Positions 27,314 through 35,227 of a DNA stretch of 64,000 nt are shown one piece after another; within the stretch, counting starts at the first letter, position 1; each line of letters begins with the position of its first letter. The stretch comes from Pseudomonas sp. GM41(2012). GTDB lineage: Bacteria; Pseudomonadota; Gammaproteobacteria; Pseudomonadales; Pseudomonadaceae. Under the pieces are notes generated by a model. That model was given only the letters and a program-made list of their open reading frames with translations, made no database searches and had not been told where the DNA came from. The translations under genes were made by a program, and so were the position numbers. The stretch is taken from assembly GCF_000282315.2 (NCBI RefSeq), contig NZ_AKJN02000008.1, forward strand, positions 186,001-250,000, given 5' to 3'.

Positions 27314-27895
27314 ATGGCAGCTAAAAAAATTCTGATGCTGGTCGGCGATTACGTCGAAGACTACGAAGTGATGGTGCCGTTTCAGGCGCTGCTGATGGTC
27401 GGCCACACAGTGCACGCCGTTTGCCCGGACAAAACCGCCGGTCAGACCGTACGCACGGCAATCCATGACTTCGAAGGCGACCAGACCTACAGCGAAAAAC
27501 CCGGTCACCTGTTTGCCCTTAACTTCGACTTCGCCAAGGTCAAGTCCGAGGACTACGACGCCCTGCTGGTACCGGGTGGTCGTGCGCCGGAGTACCTGCG
27601 CCTGAACGAAAAAGTCCTGGAACTGGTGCGAGCGTTCGACAAGGCCGGCAAACCGATCGCCGCCGTGTGTCACGGCGCACAATTGTTGGCGGCCGCGGGG
27701 ATTCTCGAAGGTCGCGAATGCAGCGCCTACCCGGCCTGTGCTCCGGAAGTGCGCCTGGCGGGCGGTACGTTCATCGATATCCCGGTGACGGAAGGTCATG
27801 TTCAGGGCAATCTGGCCACTGCTCCGGCCTGGCCGGCGCACCCGAGCTGGCTCGCCGGTTTCCTCGGGTTGCTGGGCACCAAAATCACGCTGTAA
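27314..27895 (+). CDS. DJ-1/PfpI family protein
   Basis: 193 residues of the class I glutamine amidotransferase-like fold. The nucleophile elbow AAVCHGAQLL places Cys119-His120, and Glu15 (DYVEDYEVM) is in the position that activates the Cys in DJ-1 proteins. The start has a strong AGAGGAGT site. Family members act as glyoxalase III/deglycase, chaperone or protease; which applies here is not readable. It is followed 14 bp later by the RHH gene, a likely operon. Confidence 0.85.
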   Translation: MAAKKILMLVGDYVEDYEVMVPFQALLMVGHTVHAVCPDKTAGQTVRTAIHDFEGDQTYSEKPGHLFALNFDFAKVKSEDYDALLVPGGRAPEYLRLNEKVLELVRAFDKAGKPIAAVCHGAQLLAAAGILEGRECSAYPACAPEVRLAGGTFIDIPVTEGHVQGNLATAPAWPAHPSWLAGFLGLLGTKITL

Positions 27896-27909
27896 CGAGG
27901 GACCTTTCC

Positions 27910-28215
27910 ATGTGCGAGCTCTACGTCAAAGCCGATCCGATTCTCTACGAATCGCGCTCCCGCTCGCTGCGCATCTGCGGGGTGGTCACCACCCTGCGAC
28001 TGGAGAATCAGTTCTGGGACATCCTCAGCGAAATCGCCGAGGTCGACGGCATGACCACCAACCAGTTGATCGCCAAGCTGTATGAAGAGGTGATGGACTA
28101 CCGCGGCGAGGTGGTGAATTTCGCCTCGTTTTTGCGGGTCAGTTGTACGCGCTATTTGAGTCAGCGACGGGTGCAGGCGCCGGAGTTATCGGTGGTGCGT
28201 GCGGCGGTGAAGTAG
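27910..28215 (+). CDS. Ribbon-helix-helix domain protein
   Basis: 101 residues from ATG at 27910 with the upstream site GAGGGACC. The pattern RSLRICGVVTTLRLENQFWD then ILSEIAEVDGMTTNQLIAKLYEEV fits the RHH_4 type (a beta strand, then two helices), a small DNA-binding dimer. It is co-transcribed with the DJ-1 gene. Target genes are unknown. Confidence 0.78.
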   Translation: MCELYVKADPILYESRSRSLRICGVVTTLRLENQFWDILSEIAEVDGMTTNQLIAKLYEEVMDYRGEVVNFASFLRVSCTRYLSQRRVQAPELSVVRAAVK

Positions 28216-28238
28216 GTAGATTTTGTGCTGACCTTACC

Positions 28239-28322
28239 GGCCTCATCGCGAGCAGGCTCGCTCCCACAGGGGAATTGTGTACATCGATCCATTGTGGGAG
28301 CGAGCCTGCTCGCGATGAGGCC
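28239..28322. repeat. REP doublet
   Basis: GGCCTCATCGCGAGCAGGCT..CGCTCCCACAG / TTGTGGGAGCG..AGCCTGCTCGCGATGAGGCC inverted arms. Confidence 0.9.
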
Positions 28323-28397
28323 CAGACAGGCGACAGATGTCCCGGCCTGGTCTTTACTCTGAAGCGCGAAACCTCTCAATTGCCAAGGAGAAAGAGC

Positions 28398-28742
28398 ATG
28401 TCTGGATGGTATGAAGTGAGTAAAAGCAGCAATGGTCAGTTCAAGTTTGTACTGAAGGCCGCTAACGCGGAAACCATTCTGACCAGCGAGCTGTACACCA
28501 CTCGCGCTGCCGCTGACAAAGGCATCGTGTCGGTTCAGAGCAACAGCCCGAAGGATGAACGCTACGAGAAGAAAACCACCAAGGATGGCCATCCTTATTT
28601 CAACCTCAAGGCTGCTAACCACGAGATCATCGGTAGCAGCGAGGCTTACACCTCCGCTGCCGCGCTGGAGAAAGGCATCGCCAGCGTCAAAGCCAACGGG
28701 CCGACCACGGTGATCAAGGACAAGACCCTGCCGGTGCTTTGA
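28398..28742 (+). CDS. YegP family protein (two DUF1508 repeats)
   Basis: 114 residues with two DUF1508 repeats, each a beta-beta-beta-alpha unit: FKFVLKAANAETILTSELY..AAADKGIVSVQSN (residues 14-54) and YFNLKAANHEIIGSSEAY..AALEKGIASVKAN (residues 63-102). The ribosome site AAGGAGAAAG is strong. Length matches E. coli YegP. Function is not established. REP doublets bracket the gene. Confidence 0.9.
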   Translation: MSGWYEVSKSSNGQFKFVLKAANAETILTSELYTTRAAADKGIVSVQSNSPKDERYEKKTTKDGHPYFNLKAANHEIIGSSEAYTSAAALEKGIASVKANGPTTVIKDKTLPVL

Positions 28743-28759
28743 ACCCCGATACAAATCTC

Positions 28760-28851
28760 CTGTGGGAGCGAGCCTGCTCGCGATAGCGGTCTTCCATTCA
28801 ACATTTTTGTCGAATGTTCAGCCGCCTTCGCGAGCAGGCTCGCTCCCACAT
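28760..28851. repeat. REP doublet
   Basis: CTGTGGGAGCGAGCCTGCTC and GAGCAGGCTCGCTCCCACA, inverted, between convergent genes. Confidence 0.9.
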
Positions 28852-28875
28852 TGGTTTTTTGTGTGTATTCGTGGA

Positions 28876-29763
28876 TCAGCGCAATGCGGTCAACAATTCC
28901 TGCAGTTGACTGCAACCCGCCTCGCCGAGTGGAAACACCGGCAACCGCGGGTCACCCGCTTCCAGCCCGGTGGCGCGCAAACCGGCCTTGATCGTCGCCG
29001 GCAAGCCACCTTTCAGAATGAAATCCAACAGCGGCAACTGGCGATAAAACAGTTCGCGTGCCTTGCCCAGATCGTTGGCCAATACCGCTTCATACAAATC
29101 AAGATTGAGCTGCGGGATCAGGTTCGGTGCCGCTGTGCACCAGCCTTTCGCGCCTGCCGCAAAGGCTTCCAGCGCCAATGGATTACAGCCGTTGTAGAAC
29201 GGCACCCGACCTTCGCCCAATCGTTGCAGCTGGTGCATGCGCTGGATGTCGCCGGTGCTTTCCTTGACCATCGTCACGTTGTCCACGGCATTGAAAATCC
29301 GCAGGATCAGGTCCACCGACATGTCGGTGCCGCTGGTGGCCGGGTTGTTGTAGAGCATGATCGGTACGCCGATGTTCTCGCCGATGGCGCGGTAGTGGGC
29401 GAGGATTTCCGCTTCGCTGAGTTTCCAGTAGGACGTCGGCAGCACCATCACCACATCGGCGCCGTGGGCTTCGGCGAAACGTGCGCGGCGTACTGCTTTG
29501 GCGGTGGTCAGGTCGGACACGCTGACAATGGTCGGCACGCGTTTGGCCACGTGTTTGACGCTGAATTCACTGACCTGATCCCATTCCGCGTCGCTCAGGT
29601 AAGCGCCTTCGCCGGTGCTGCCCAGCGGTGCGATGGCGTGCACGCCGTCGTCGATCAGGCGATCGATGGAACGCCCGAGCGCTTCGAGATCAACGCCCTC
29701 ACCGTTGGCGGTGAACGGAGTGATGGTGTAGCCGATGATGCCGTGAATGTTTGGGGTCGACAT
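28876..29763 (-). CDS. DapA-family (dihydrodipicolinate synthase/NAL) aldolase
   Basis: 295 residues from ATG at 29763 (ribosome site AAGAGGAGAG). The (beta/alpha)8 signatures are GSTGEGAYL (GTTGE position), YNNP (Tyr) and the Schiff-base lysine in TMVKESTGD. After YNNP the segment is ATSG, so the arginine that binds the aspartate semialdehyde carboxylate in true DapA is missing. This is therefore a paralog for another keto- or hydroxy-acid retro-aldol or dehydration reaction, not lysine synthesis. It lies 29 bp after the class II aldolase gene. Confidence 0.85.
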   Translation of the reverse strand: MSTPNIHGIIGYTITPFTANGEGVDLEALGRSIDRLIDDGVHAIAPLGSTGEGAYLSDAEWDQVSEFSVKHVAKRVPTIVSVSDLTTAKAVRRARFAEAHGADVVMVLPTSYWKLSEAEILAHYRAIGENIGVPIMLYNNPATSGTDMSVDLILRIFNAVDNVTMVKESTGDIQRMHQLQRLGEGRVPFYNGCNPLALEAFAAGAKGWCTAAPNLIPQLNLDLYEAVLANDLGKARELFYRQLPLLDFILKGGLPATIKAGLRATGLEAGDPRLPVFPLGEAGCSQLQELLTALR

Positions 29764-29792
29764 GGCGACTCTCCTCTTGAAAATGAGTGGTT

Positions 29793-30575
29793 TCAGTTCA
29801 GGCAATCGGCGTGTTGACGCAGGTTCTGCCGAGCGTAGTAGTTGAAAGCGGCGGCGTGACGTTTCGGCCTGGCGATCCAGTCATGGGCTTCGCGGCCCAG
29901 CGCTGGCAGGATCGACTTGATGGTCCCGGCGCTCATGGCCAGCAGTTGCAGCTTGGCGGCGCGTTCAATCAATTGCGCAATGACACAGGCTTCTTCGATG
30001 GTCGCGCCGGTGGACAATTGGCCGTGGTGCGAAAGCAGGATCGCTCGTTTGTCGCCCAGGGCGGCGGCAATCAGTTCACCTTCCTCGTTGCCCACCGGCA
30101 CGCCCGGCCAGCCTTCGAGAAACGCGCAATCGTCGTAGAGCGGGCAGAGGTCCATGTGGGAAATATGCAGCGGCACTTCGAGCATCGACAGCGCGGCAAC
30201 GTGGGTCGGATGCGTGTGAATGATGCAGTTCACGTCTGGCCGCGCGCGGTACACCCAGCTGTGGAAACGGTTGGCCGGGTTGGGCATGCCGTGGCCTTCA
30301 AGCACGTCCAGGTCTTCGTTGACCAGCAGCAGATTGCTGGCGGTGATTTCGTCGAAACCCAGGCCCAGTTGTTGAGTGTAGTAGGTGCCGGGTTGCGGGC
30401 CGCGGGCGGTAATCTGCCCGGCCAGGCCAGCGTCGTGGCCGTTCTCGAACAGAATCCGGCAGGTCAGGGCCAGCTTTTGCCGGTCGGTCCACGTATTATC
30501 CGCCAGGGTATTTTGCATCTGGGTCAGCGCTTGCTTGACCAGTTGCTCTTTGGGTAGTGCTAAGGTCTTGGCCAT
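29793..30575 (-). CDS. Class II aldolase/adducin family protein
   Basis: 260 residues from ATG at 30575, preceded by AAAGGAC; earlier codons belong to the regulatory region. The zinc site is CIIHTHPTHVAAL (about residues 117-129) plus LLSHHGQLSTG (about residue 190), as in fuculose-phosphate aldolase-type enzymes. GHGMPNPANRFHSWVY is the substrate-loop region. It probably performs aldol cleavage or decarboxylation of a hydroxy acid. It is the first gene of a two-gene operon with the DapA-type gene, facing an XRE-cupin regulator. Confidence 0.83.
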   Translation of the reverse strand: MAKTLALPKEQLVKQALTQMQNTLADNTWTDRQKLALTCRILFENGHDAGLAGQITARGPQPGTYYTQQLGLGFDEITASNLLLVNEDLDVLEGHGMPNPANRFHSWVYRARPDVNCIIHTHPTHVAALSMLEVPLHISHMDLCPLYDDCAFLEGWPGVPVGNEEGELIAAALGDKRAILLSHHGQLSTGATIEEACVIAQLIERAAKLQLLAMSAGTIKSILPALGREAHDWIARPKRHAAAFNYYARQNLRQHADCLN

Positions 30576-30653
30576 ATCGGTGTCCTTTGGGTGGTTCAAT
30601 GGACGTCGGTTTTGCCGTTCACTCGTTGCTCGCAAGGTCATGGGTGAATGCAA

Positions 30654-30690
30654 ATGACACAAGCGATGCTATATGACACCTTGTGTCATA
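30654..30690. promoter_or_regulatory. Palindromic operator for the XRE-cupin regulator
   Basis: A perfect dyad ATGACAC-CTT-GTGTCAT at 30673-30689, extended by a T/A pair on each side. An extra half-site ATGACACAAG at 30654-30663 matches the reverse of the right arm. It sits in the divergent gap, 80-100 bp before the aldolase start and about 50 bp before the regulator start. Confidence 0.7.
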
Positions 30691-30734
30691 AGCAAGAAAG
30701 AATCGTTGCTCCCTTGATGGATTAATCGCTCTAC

Positions 30735-31277
30735 ATGTCTATCCGTTTGAAATTACTGAGAAAAAAACTCGGCGTGACGCTGGAGGCCTTGGCCGAAAAG
30801 TCCGGCATGACCAAGAGCTATCTGTCGAAAGTCGAACGTGGGTTGAACACTCCGTCGATCGCTGCCGCGTTGAAACTGGCCAAGGCACTGAACGTGAAGG
30901 TCGAGGAGTTGTTCTCCGAAGACAACGTCAGCCTCGACAGTTACAGCCTGGTGCGCAGCGATGAGCGCCAGTCCCTGGCAGCCAACGATGACAGCCCGGG
31001 TTACGCGGTGTTGGCCCGTCAGGTCAGCGAGCGCAGTTTGCTGCCGTTCATGATTTACCCGCCGACCGAGTTTGCCGACAAGACCTTCAAGGAACATTTG
31101 GGCGAGGAGTTTCTGTTCGTGCATGAGGGGCAGGTGGAAGTGGACTTCATGAACGAGCGGGTGCTGCTCAATCGTGGGGACGCGCTGCATTTCAATGCGC
31201 AGAAACCGCATCGGATACGGTCAGTGGGCGAGGTTCAGGCGCAGTTGCTGGTGGTGGTGCATAGCGTCGAGGAATGA
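30735..31277 (+). CDS. XRE-family regulator with C-terminal cupin domain
   Basis: 180 residues. The N-terminal HTH_3 spans residues 5-60 (LRKKLGVTLEALAEKSGMTK SYLSKVERG, written in two parts). The C-terminal cupin_2 barrel spans about residues 110-178 (EEFLFVHEGQVEVDFMNERV, LNRGDALHFNAQKPHR). This architecture is used for small-molecule-sensing repressors of catabolic genes. It is divergent from the class II aldolase/DapA-type operon with a palindrome between, so it most likely controls that operon and itself. Confidence 0.88.
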   Translation: MSIRLKLLRKKLGVTLEALAEKSGMTKSYLSKVERGLNTPSIAAALKLAKALNVKVEELFSEDNVSLDSYSLVRSDERQSLAANDDSPGYAVLARQVSERSLLPFMIYPPTEFADKTFKEHLGEEFLFVHEGQVEVDFMNERVLLNRGDALHFNAQKPHRIRSVGEVQAQLLVVVHSVEE

Positions 31278-31291
31278 GTCGATTGGTCTGA

Positions 31292-31361
31292 CGCCTTCGC
31301 GAGCAAGCCCGCTCCCACATTGGAAATGCGTTCCCTGTGGGAGCGAGCCTGCTCGCGAAGA
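31292..31361. repeat. REP doublet
   Basis: GCCTTCGCGAGCAAGCCCGC..TCCCACA and CTGTGGGAGCGAGCCTGCTC..GCGAAG, inverted, with a short centre. Confidence 0.87.
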
Positions 31362-31379
31362 CATTAGCCGCGTCGCCGC

Positions 31380-32408
31380 CTAAACCTCGACGGGAACCGT
31401 TAGCTTTGGACTCCCCAACGCATGCGTCTTCGAATCAAAAAACCGCAACTCACTCCCGGTGCCTTCAAACACCTTCGCGTAGTGCCGCTTCTGGTGCTGA
31501 ATGAACGCCTTGCTGCGCGGATAAATCGAGATCGCCACCCTTTGCGGTTTCGCCTGGCGCAAGGCGTGAATGATGTGGCTGTCCTGCTCACCCAAGGCAT
31601 GGCCAAACAGGCACAACCCGTCGCCATGGCCAAGTAGCTGGTCGTAGCAGAACGACAGATAGTCCGAGCTGCGAATGGTTTTGAGCTTGTCCTGCGCCGG
31701 ACCTTCATTGACGAACAGCGGCACGTCATCGAGGGTCTTGATCGTGTTGTTGATCGCGAAACTGCCGAGCAACGTGCCCTCGGTCGACATCAGTTTGCGC
31801 GCCGTACCGTCCTGATTACGCACCAGATGCAACCCGCCGTGCAGGTAAAGCAGGCGGGTTTTATCGGTCGTCGTGGCGCTCAGATCAAAGCTTGATTCTG
31901 CACCCTGAAACAGGTCGCTGATCGCATCAGGCTGGTGCTGGGTCGCCCAGTAATTGAGCAGGTCGTAGTTGGTGGTGAACACGGTCCGGTAGCGGCCCAG
32001 TTCCTGATTGATCATCGCCAGCGACGAAGGCACCACCAGCCGCCACGGGATGTGCACCGCGTGCACGGTGTTGATCAGTGCTTCCTTGATCGCGTAGTAA
32101 CGATTGCGCGGCGCGGCGGAACTCACGGCCAGGGCCTTGTTGACCCGGCTGGTGGTTTTCAGCGCGCTGAGCACCTGCTCGAAGCTGCGCGTCTGCAGGG
32201 CGTCGAACACGCTCAGCTCGGACTGGCTCAGGGGTTTTTCTTCGACGGTACGGGCGTTTTCGAACAGCGAGTCGTAGCCGAAATCGTCCCACACGGCGCG
32301 ACTGGCGCCGTTGCCCACCAGCAGGCCACTGAACGAGGCGGTGGCGCGCAAGGCGTTCCAGTCTTCAAGTTGGGCATCAACATCCTGGAAATCGGTCATT
32401 GCGTTCAA
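31380..32408 (-). CDS. DUF4917 protein with SIR2-like motifs
   Basis: 342 residues (MTDF at residue 4 is an alternative start). The segments look like a SIR2/SIR2_2 Rossmann domain: LLVGNGASRAVW (residues 29-40), VFTTNYDLLNYW (143-154), LLYLHGGLHL (187-196), then SSDYLSFCYDQLL (248-260) and LCLFGHALGEQDSHI (265-279). N147, D149 and H190 align with the Asn, Asp and His of the SIR2 NAD site. An NAD-binding or NAD-hydrolysing enzyme is inferred; no partner gene is adjacent. It is cytoplasmic and a single-gene unit. Confidence 0.75.
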   Translation of the reverse strand: MNAMTDFQDVDAQLEDWNALRATASFSGLLVGNGASRAVWDDFGYDSLFENARTVEEKPLSQSELSVFDALQTRSFEQVLSALKTTSRVNKALAVSSAAPRNRYYAIKEALINTVHAVHIPWRLVVPSSLAMINQELGRYRTVFTTNYDLLNYWATQHQPDAISDLFQGAESSFDLSATTTDKTRLLYLHGGLHLVRNQDGTARKLMSTEGTLLGSFAINNTIKTLDDVPLFVNEGPAQDKLKTIRSSDYLSFCYDQLLGHGDGLCLFGHALGEQDSHIIHALRQAKPQRVAISIYPRSKAFIQHQKRHYAKVFEGTGSELRFFDSKTHALGSPKLTVPVEV

Positions 32409-32555
32409 AGTCTCAAAGCAGAAGGTCTGATGGGCGGCGACTTTATCACGACCAAGACTTGAGCCAGATCAAGTTACTGCGTGACCGATAGGTCGATCCT
32501 GTGGGTACCCGCTGGATCGGCGCTACCGATTCGGCATCAGCCAGGAGACTCGCTC

Positions 32556-33704
32556 ATGAGCAGCACGTTTTTCATCCCCGCCGTGAACATCATGGGCATC
32601 GGTTGCCTCGACGAAGCCATGGACGCCATTCGCAAGTATGGTTTTCGCAAGGCACTGATCGTCACCGACGCCGGGCTGGCCAAGGCGGGTGTAGCGAAAA
32701 TGATTGCCGAGAAGCTGGCGATGCAGGACATCGATTCGGTGATTTTCGACGGTGCCAAGCCTAACCCGAGCATCGCCAACGTCGAGAGCGGTCTGGGTCT
32801 GCTGAAGGAAACCCGCTGTGATTTCGTGGTGTCCCTGGGCGGCGGTTCGCCCCATGACTGCGCCAAAGGCATCGCGTTGTGCGCGACCAACGGCGGGCAG
32901 ATTGGCGATTACGAAGGCGTCGATCAATCCAGCCAGCCGCAACTGCCGCTGATTGCCATCAACACCACCGCCGGCACCGCCAGCGAGATGACCCGTTTCT
33001 GCATCATCACCGACGAGTCCCGTCACGTGAAAATGGCCATTGTCGATCGCAACGTTACGCCGCTGCTGTCGGTCAACGACCCGGCGCTGATGGTCGCCAT
33101 GCCCAAGGGCCTGACGGCTGCCACTGGCATGGACGCGTTGACTCACGCTATCGAAGCCTACGTTTCCACGGCGGCCAATCCGATCACCGATGCCTGCGCA
33201 CTGAAGGCGATCACGTTGATCAGCAACAACCTGCGCCTGGCCGTCCGCGACGGCAGTGACATGGCCGCGCGGGAAAACATGGCTTACGCACAGTTCCTCG
33301 CTGGCATGGCGTTCAATAATGCATCCCTGGGTTTTGTCCACGCCATGGCTCACCAGTTGGGCGGGTTCTACGACTTGCCGCATGGTGTGTGCAACGCGGT
33401 CTTGCTGCCCCACGTACAAAGCTTTAACGCGCTGGTTTGCGCCGATCGCCTCACCGATGTCGCCCTTGCGATGGGCGTCGATGTTCGCGGTTTCACCCCG
33501 GAAGCGGGCGCCCAGGCGGCCATCGTGGCGATCCGCAGCCTGTCCAAGGACGTGGAAATCCCCGCCGGTTTGCGTGAGCTCGGCGCCAAGCTCAACGACA
33601 TCCCGATGCTCGCCAGCAATGCCTTGAAAGATGCGTGTGGCCTGACCAATCCTCGCGTGGCGGATCAGCGCCAGATCGAGGAGATTTTCCGCAGCGCGTT
33701 TTAG
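32556..33704 (+). CDS. Iron-containing alcohol dehydrogenase
   Basis: 382 residues from ATG at 32556 (site CCAGGAGA); the upstream extension is not coding. It carries the group III ADH signatures: GGGSPHDCAKGIAL (NAD binding, about residue 95), TTAGTASEMTRFC, and the metal-ligand region GMDALTHAIEAY with GFVHAMAHQLGGFYDLPHG. It oxidises primary alcohols such as ethanol or longer diols with NAD in the cytoplasm; the exact substrate is unknown. It is followed by a perfect 12-bp-stem terminator shared with the convergent gene. Confidence 0.9.
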   Translation: MSSTFFIPAVNIMGIGCLDEAMDAIRKYGFRKALIVTDAGLAKAGVAKMIAEKLAMQDIDSVIFDGAKPNPSIANVESGLGLLKETRCDFVVSLGGGSPHDCAKGIALCATNGGQIGDYEGVDQSSQPQLPLIAINTTAGTASEMTRFCIITDESRHVKMAIVDRNVTPLLSVNDPALMVAMPKGLTAATGMDALTHAIEAYVSTAANPITDACALKAITLISNNLRLAVRDGSDMAARENMAYAQFLAGMAFNNASLGFVHAMAHQLGGFYDLPHGVCNAVLLPHVQSFNALVCADRLTDVALAMGVDVRGFTPEAGAQAAIVAIRSLSKDVEIPAGLRELGAKLNDIPMLASNALKDACGLTNPRVADQRQIEEIFRSAF

Positions 33705-33718
33705 GAAGTCTTGCGGCC

Positions 33719-33748
33719 CCCTGGAAGCCTGCGAGGCTTCCAGGGTTT
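33719..33748. terminator. Terminator between convergent genes
   Basis: A perfect 12-3-12 hairpin, CCCTGGAAGCCT / AGGCTTCCAGGG, 14 bp after the dehydrogenase stop. The T tract is short (TTTC). Confidence 0.85.
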
Positions 33749-33752
33749 CAGT

Positions 33753-34988
33753 TCAACAGCCGATTTCCCGGCCTCGAGTGCGTAAAAGCTCGGTAATGAG
33801 TTCACAAAAGTGGCGGATCAGCATCGGCTCCATGTCGGCGCGCAGGGTGATTCTGATGGCTGCCTTGCCTTGTGCGACCACCGGGAAAAAAACCGCCGAG
33901 GTGAAGAAACCGTGATTGGCCAGTTCCATGGCGATGCTGTTGGCGAGCGTTGCTTCGCCGCAGCTGACCAATCGAATGGCCATGTTGCTGTTGTGTTGAT
34001 CGGTGCGTATGAGGCTGTCGAAGAGCCGGATATTAACCTGAAGTTTTTCCTGCAACGCGGCAAATTCCAGCGTGCGATGTAGCAGGATGGACGCTCTGCC
34101 CGCGCCAATGGCTGCACTGTCCAGGCTTTGCGACCAATTGCTTGGGCCGCCGTAACGGGCAATGAGCCTCTTCTGCCGTTCATTGCCCAGCATGACCAGA
34201 CCACCGCCGGCGCCAAACGAGTTGGCCAGCGAGGCGACGATCAGGCAGTCATTTTCCAGGGCGTGCAACCTGGGGCGTATGAGGCCTGCTCCCGATGTTC
34301 CGACGGCAGACAGCGCGTGGGAATCGTCCAGGTAGAGAAACAACCCATAGCGGTCCTTGAGATACAAAAGACTGTCCATGTCCGCGACCCCGCCCATGCT
34401 GTAGGCGCTGTCTGCGACATACGCGACGGTGCGGTGTTGCTGACACTGCGTCTCGAGAAAATCCATGTCGTTATGAGGACTGGTCACGACCGTGGTTTCA
34501 TCCGCGCAGGCGGCTTTGAGGTGATTCATCGAGTAGTGCGCCAACCGGTCAAAGACCATCACGGGAGGGCGGTTTTCCGTGAACACGCCGCTGGCCAGCA
34601 ACGGCAGGATTCCGGCACTTGCCGCACTGCACGACAAGGTGCTCAGGCAGCTGGCGCCGAACAACTCGGACAGTTCGGTTTCGTACTGTTCCAGAATCGC
34701 CAGCTTGCAGCGGTTCTTTGAGTTGGCGACGCGAAGGGTGCCGGTTTCCCACAGGGTATTCATGGCGCCGTCGAGAATGTCGGGATGGTGATCCAGGCCC
34801 AGGTACGACGTCGTGCAGAAATGATGAAACGCGCGCCCGTGCTGATCGAGCATCCGGTTGGCACTTTTGATTTCGACGTTAAGCCCCGAAATTTTCCCGG
34901 CTTCAGCGCTTTCCCAATCGTGATCGGCCAACGCGATGACTTTGCGGTAGTTGGTGTAGCGGTTTGCCGCGTGTGCTGTCTGGTCCAT
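33753..34988 (-). CDS. Alpha-oxoamine synthase-like protein lacking the PLP lysine
   Basis: 411 residues of fold type I, most like BioF/Kbl/CqsA. Visible landmarks are TTSYLGLDHHPDIL (NYLGL position), the PLP-stacking His in VFDRLAHYSM (His151), and the cofactor Asp and His in LDDSHALSAVGTSGAG (Asp221, His224). The lysine expected in the T-L-G-K-A-F-G motif is Asn256 (ASLANSFGAGGG; codon AAC at 34221-34223). The Gly-rich GSGGSG region is also replaced (GTLRVANSKNR). It therefore cannot form the usual internal aldimine. The ribosome site AAGGAAAG lies upstream. It may be a non-catalytic, PMP-type or otherwise altered enzyme. Confidence 0.75.
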   Translation of the reverse strand: MDQTAHAANRYTNYRKVIALADHDWESAEAGKISGLNVEIKSANRMLDQHGRAFHHFCTTSYLGLDHHPDILDGAMNTLWETGTLRVANSKNRCKLAILEQYETELSELFGASCLSTLSCSAASAGILPLLASGVFTENRPPVMVFDRLAHYSMNHLKAACADETTVVTSPHNDMDFLETQCQQHRTVAYVADSAYSMGGVADMDSLLYLKDRYGLFLYLDDSHALSAVGTSGAGLIRPRLHALENDCLIVASLANSFGAGGGLVMLGNERQKRLIARYGGPSNWSQSLDSAAIGAGRASILLHRTLEFAALQEKLQVNIRLFDSLIRTDQHNSNMAIRLVSCGEATLANSIAMELANHGFFTSAVFFPVVAQGKAAIRITLRADMEPMLIRHFCELITELLRTRGREIGC

Positions 34989-35227
34989 GTGAAAATGACT
35001 TTCCTTGAATGAAACGATCCATGAGTTTGTTGCAGTTCGTGTGTGTTTCCAGACTTTACAGAGCGCGGCGAAGGCTTTGAATCGGCTGTTTCCGGTAGGG
35101 CTGAGTGTTACAAGAGATTTATGTGTAGGACGATGCCTCGTGATGTTGTGGGCAATTTGCTTTGCCGAGTCGCGTAGAAACCGGGCTATCCTGCCGACTC
35201 AGTCGAACAGAAGTCATCGAGCCCTCC

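Noticed and set aside
28876..29763. Calling this gene dapA (lysine biosynthesis)
   Set aside because: The segment after YNNP lacks the substrate-binding Arg, and the neighbours are catabolic.
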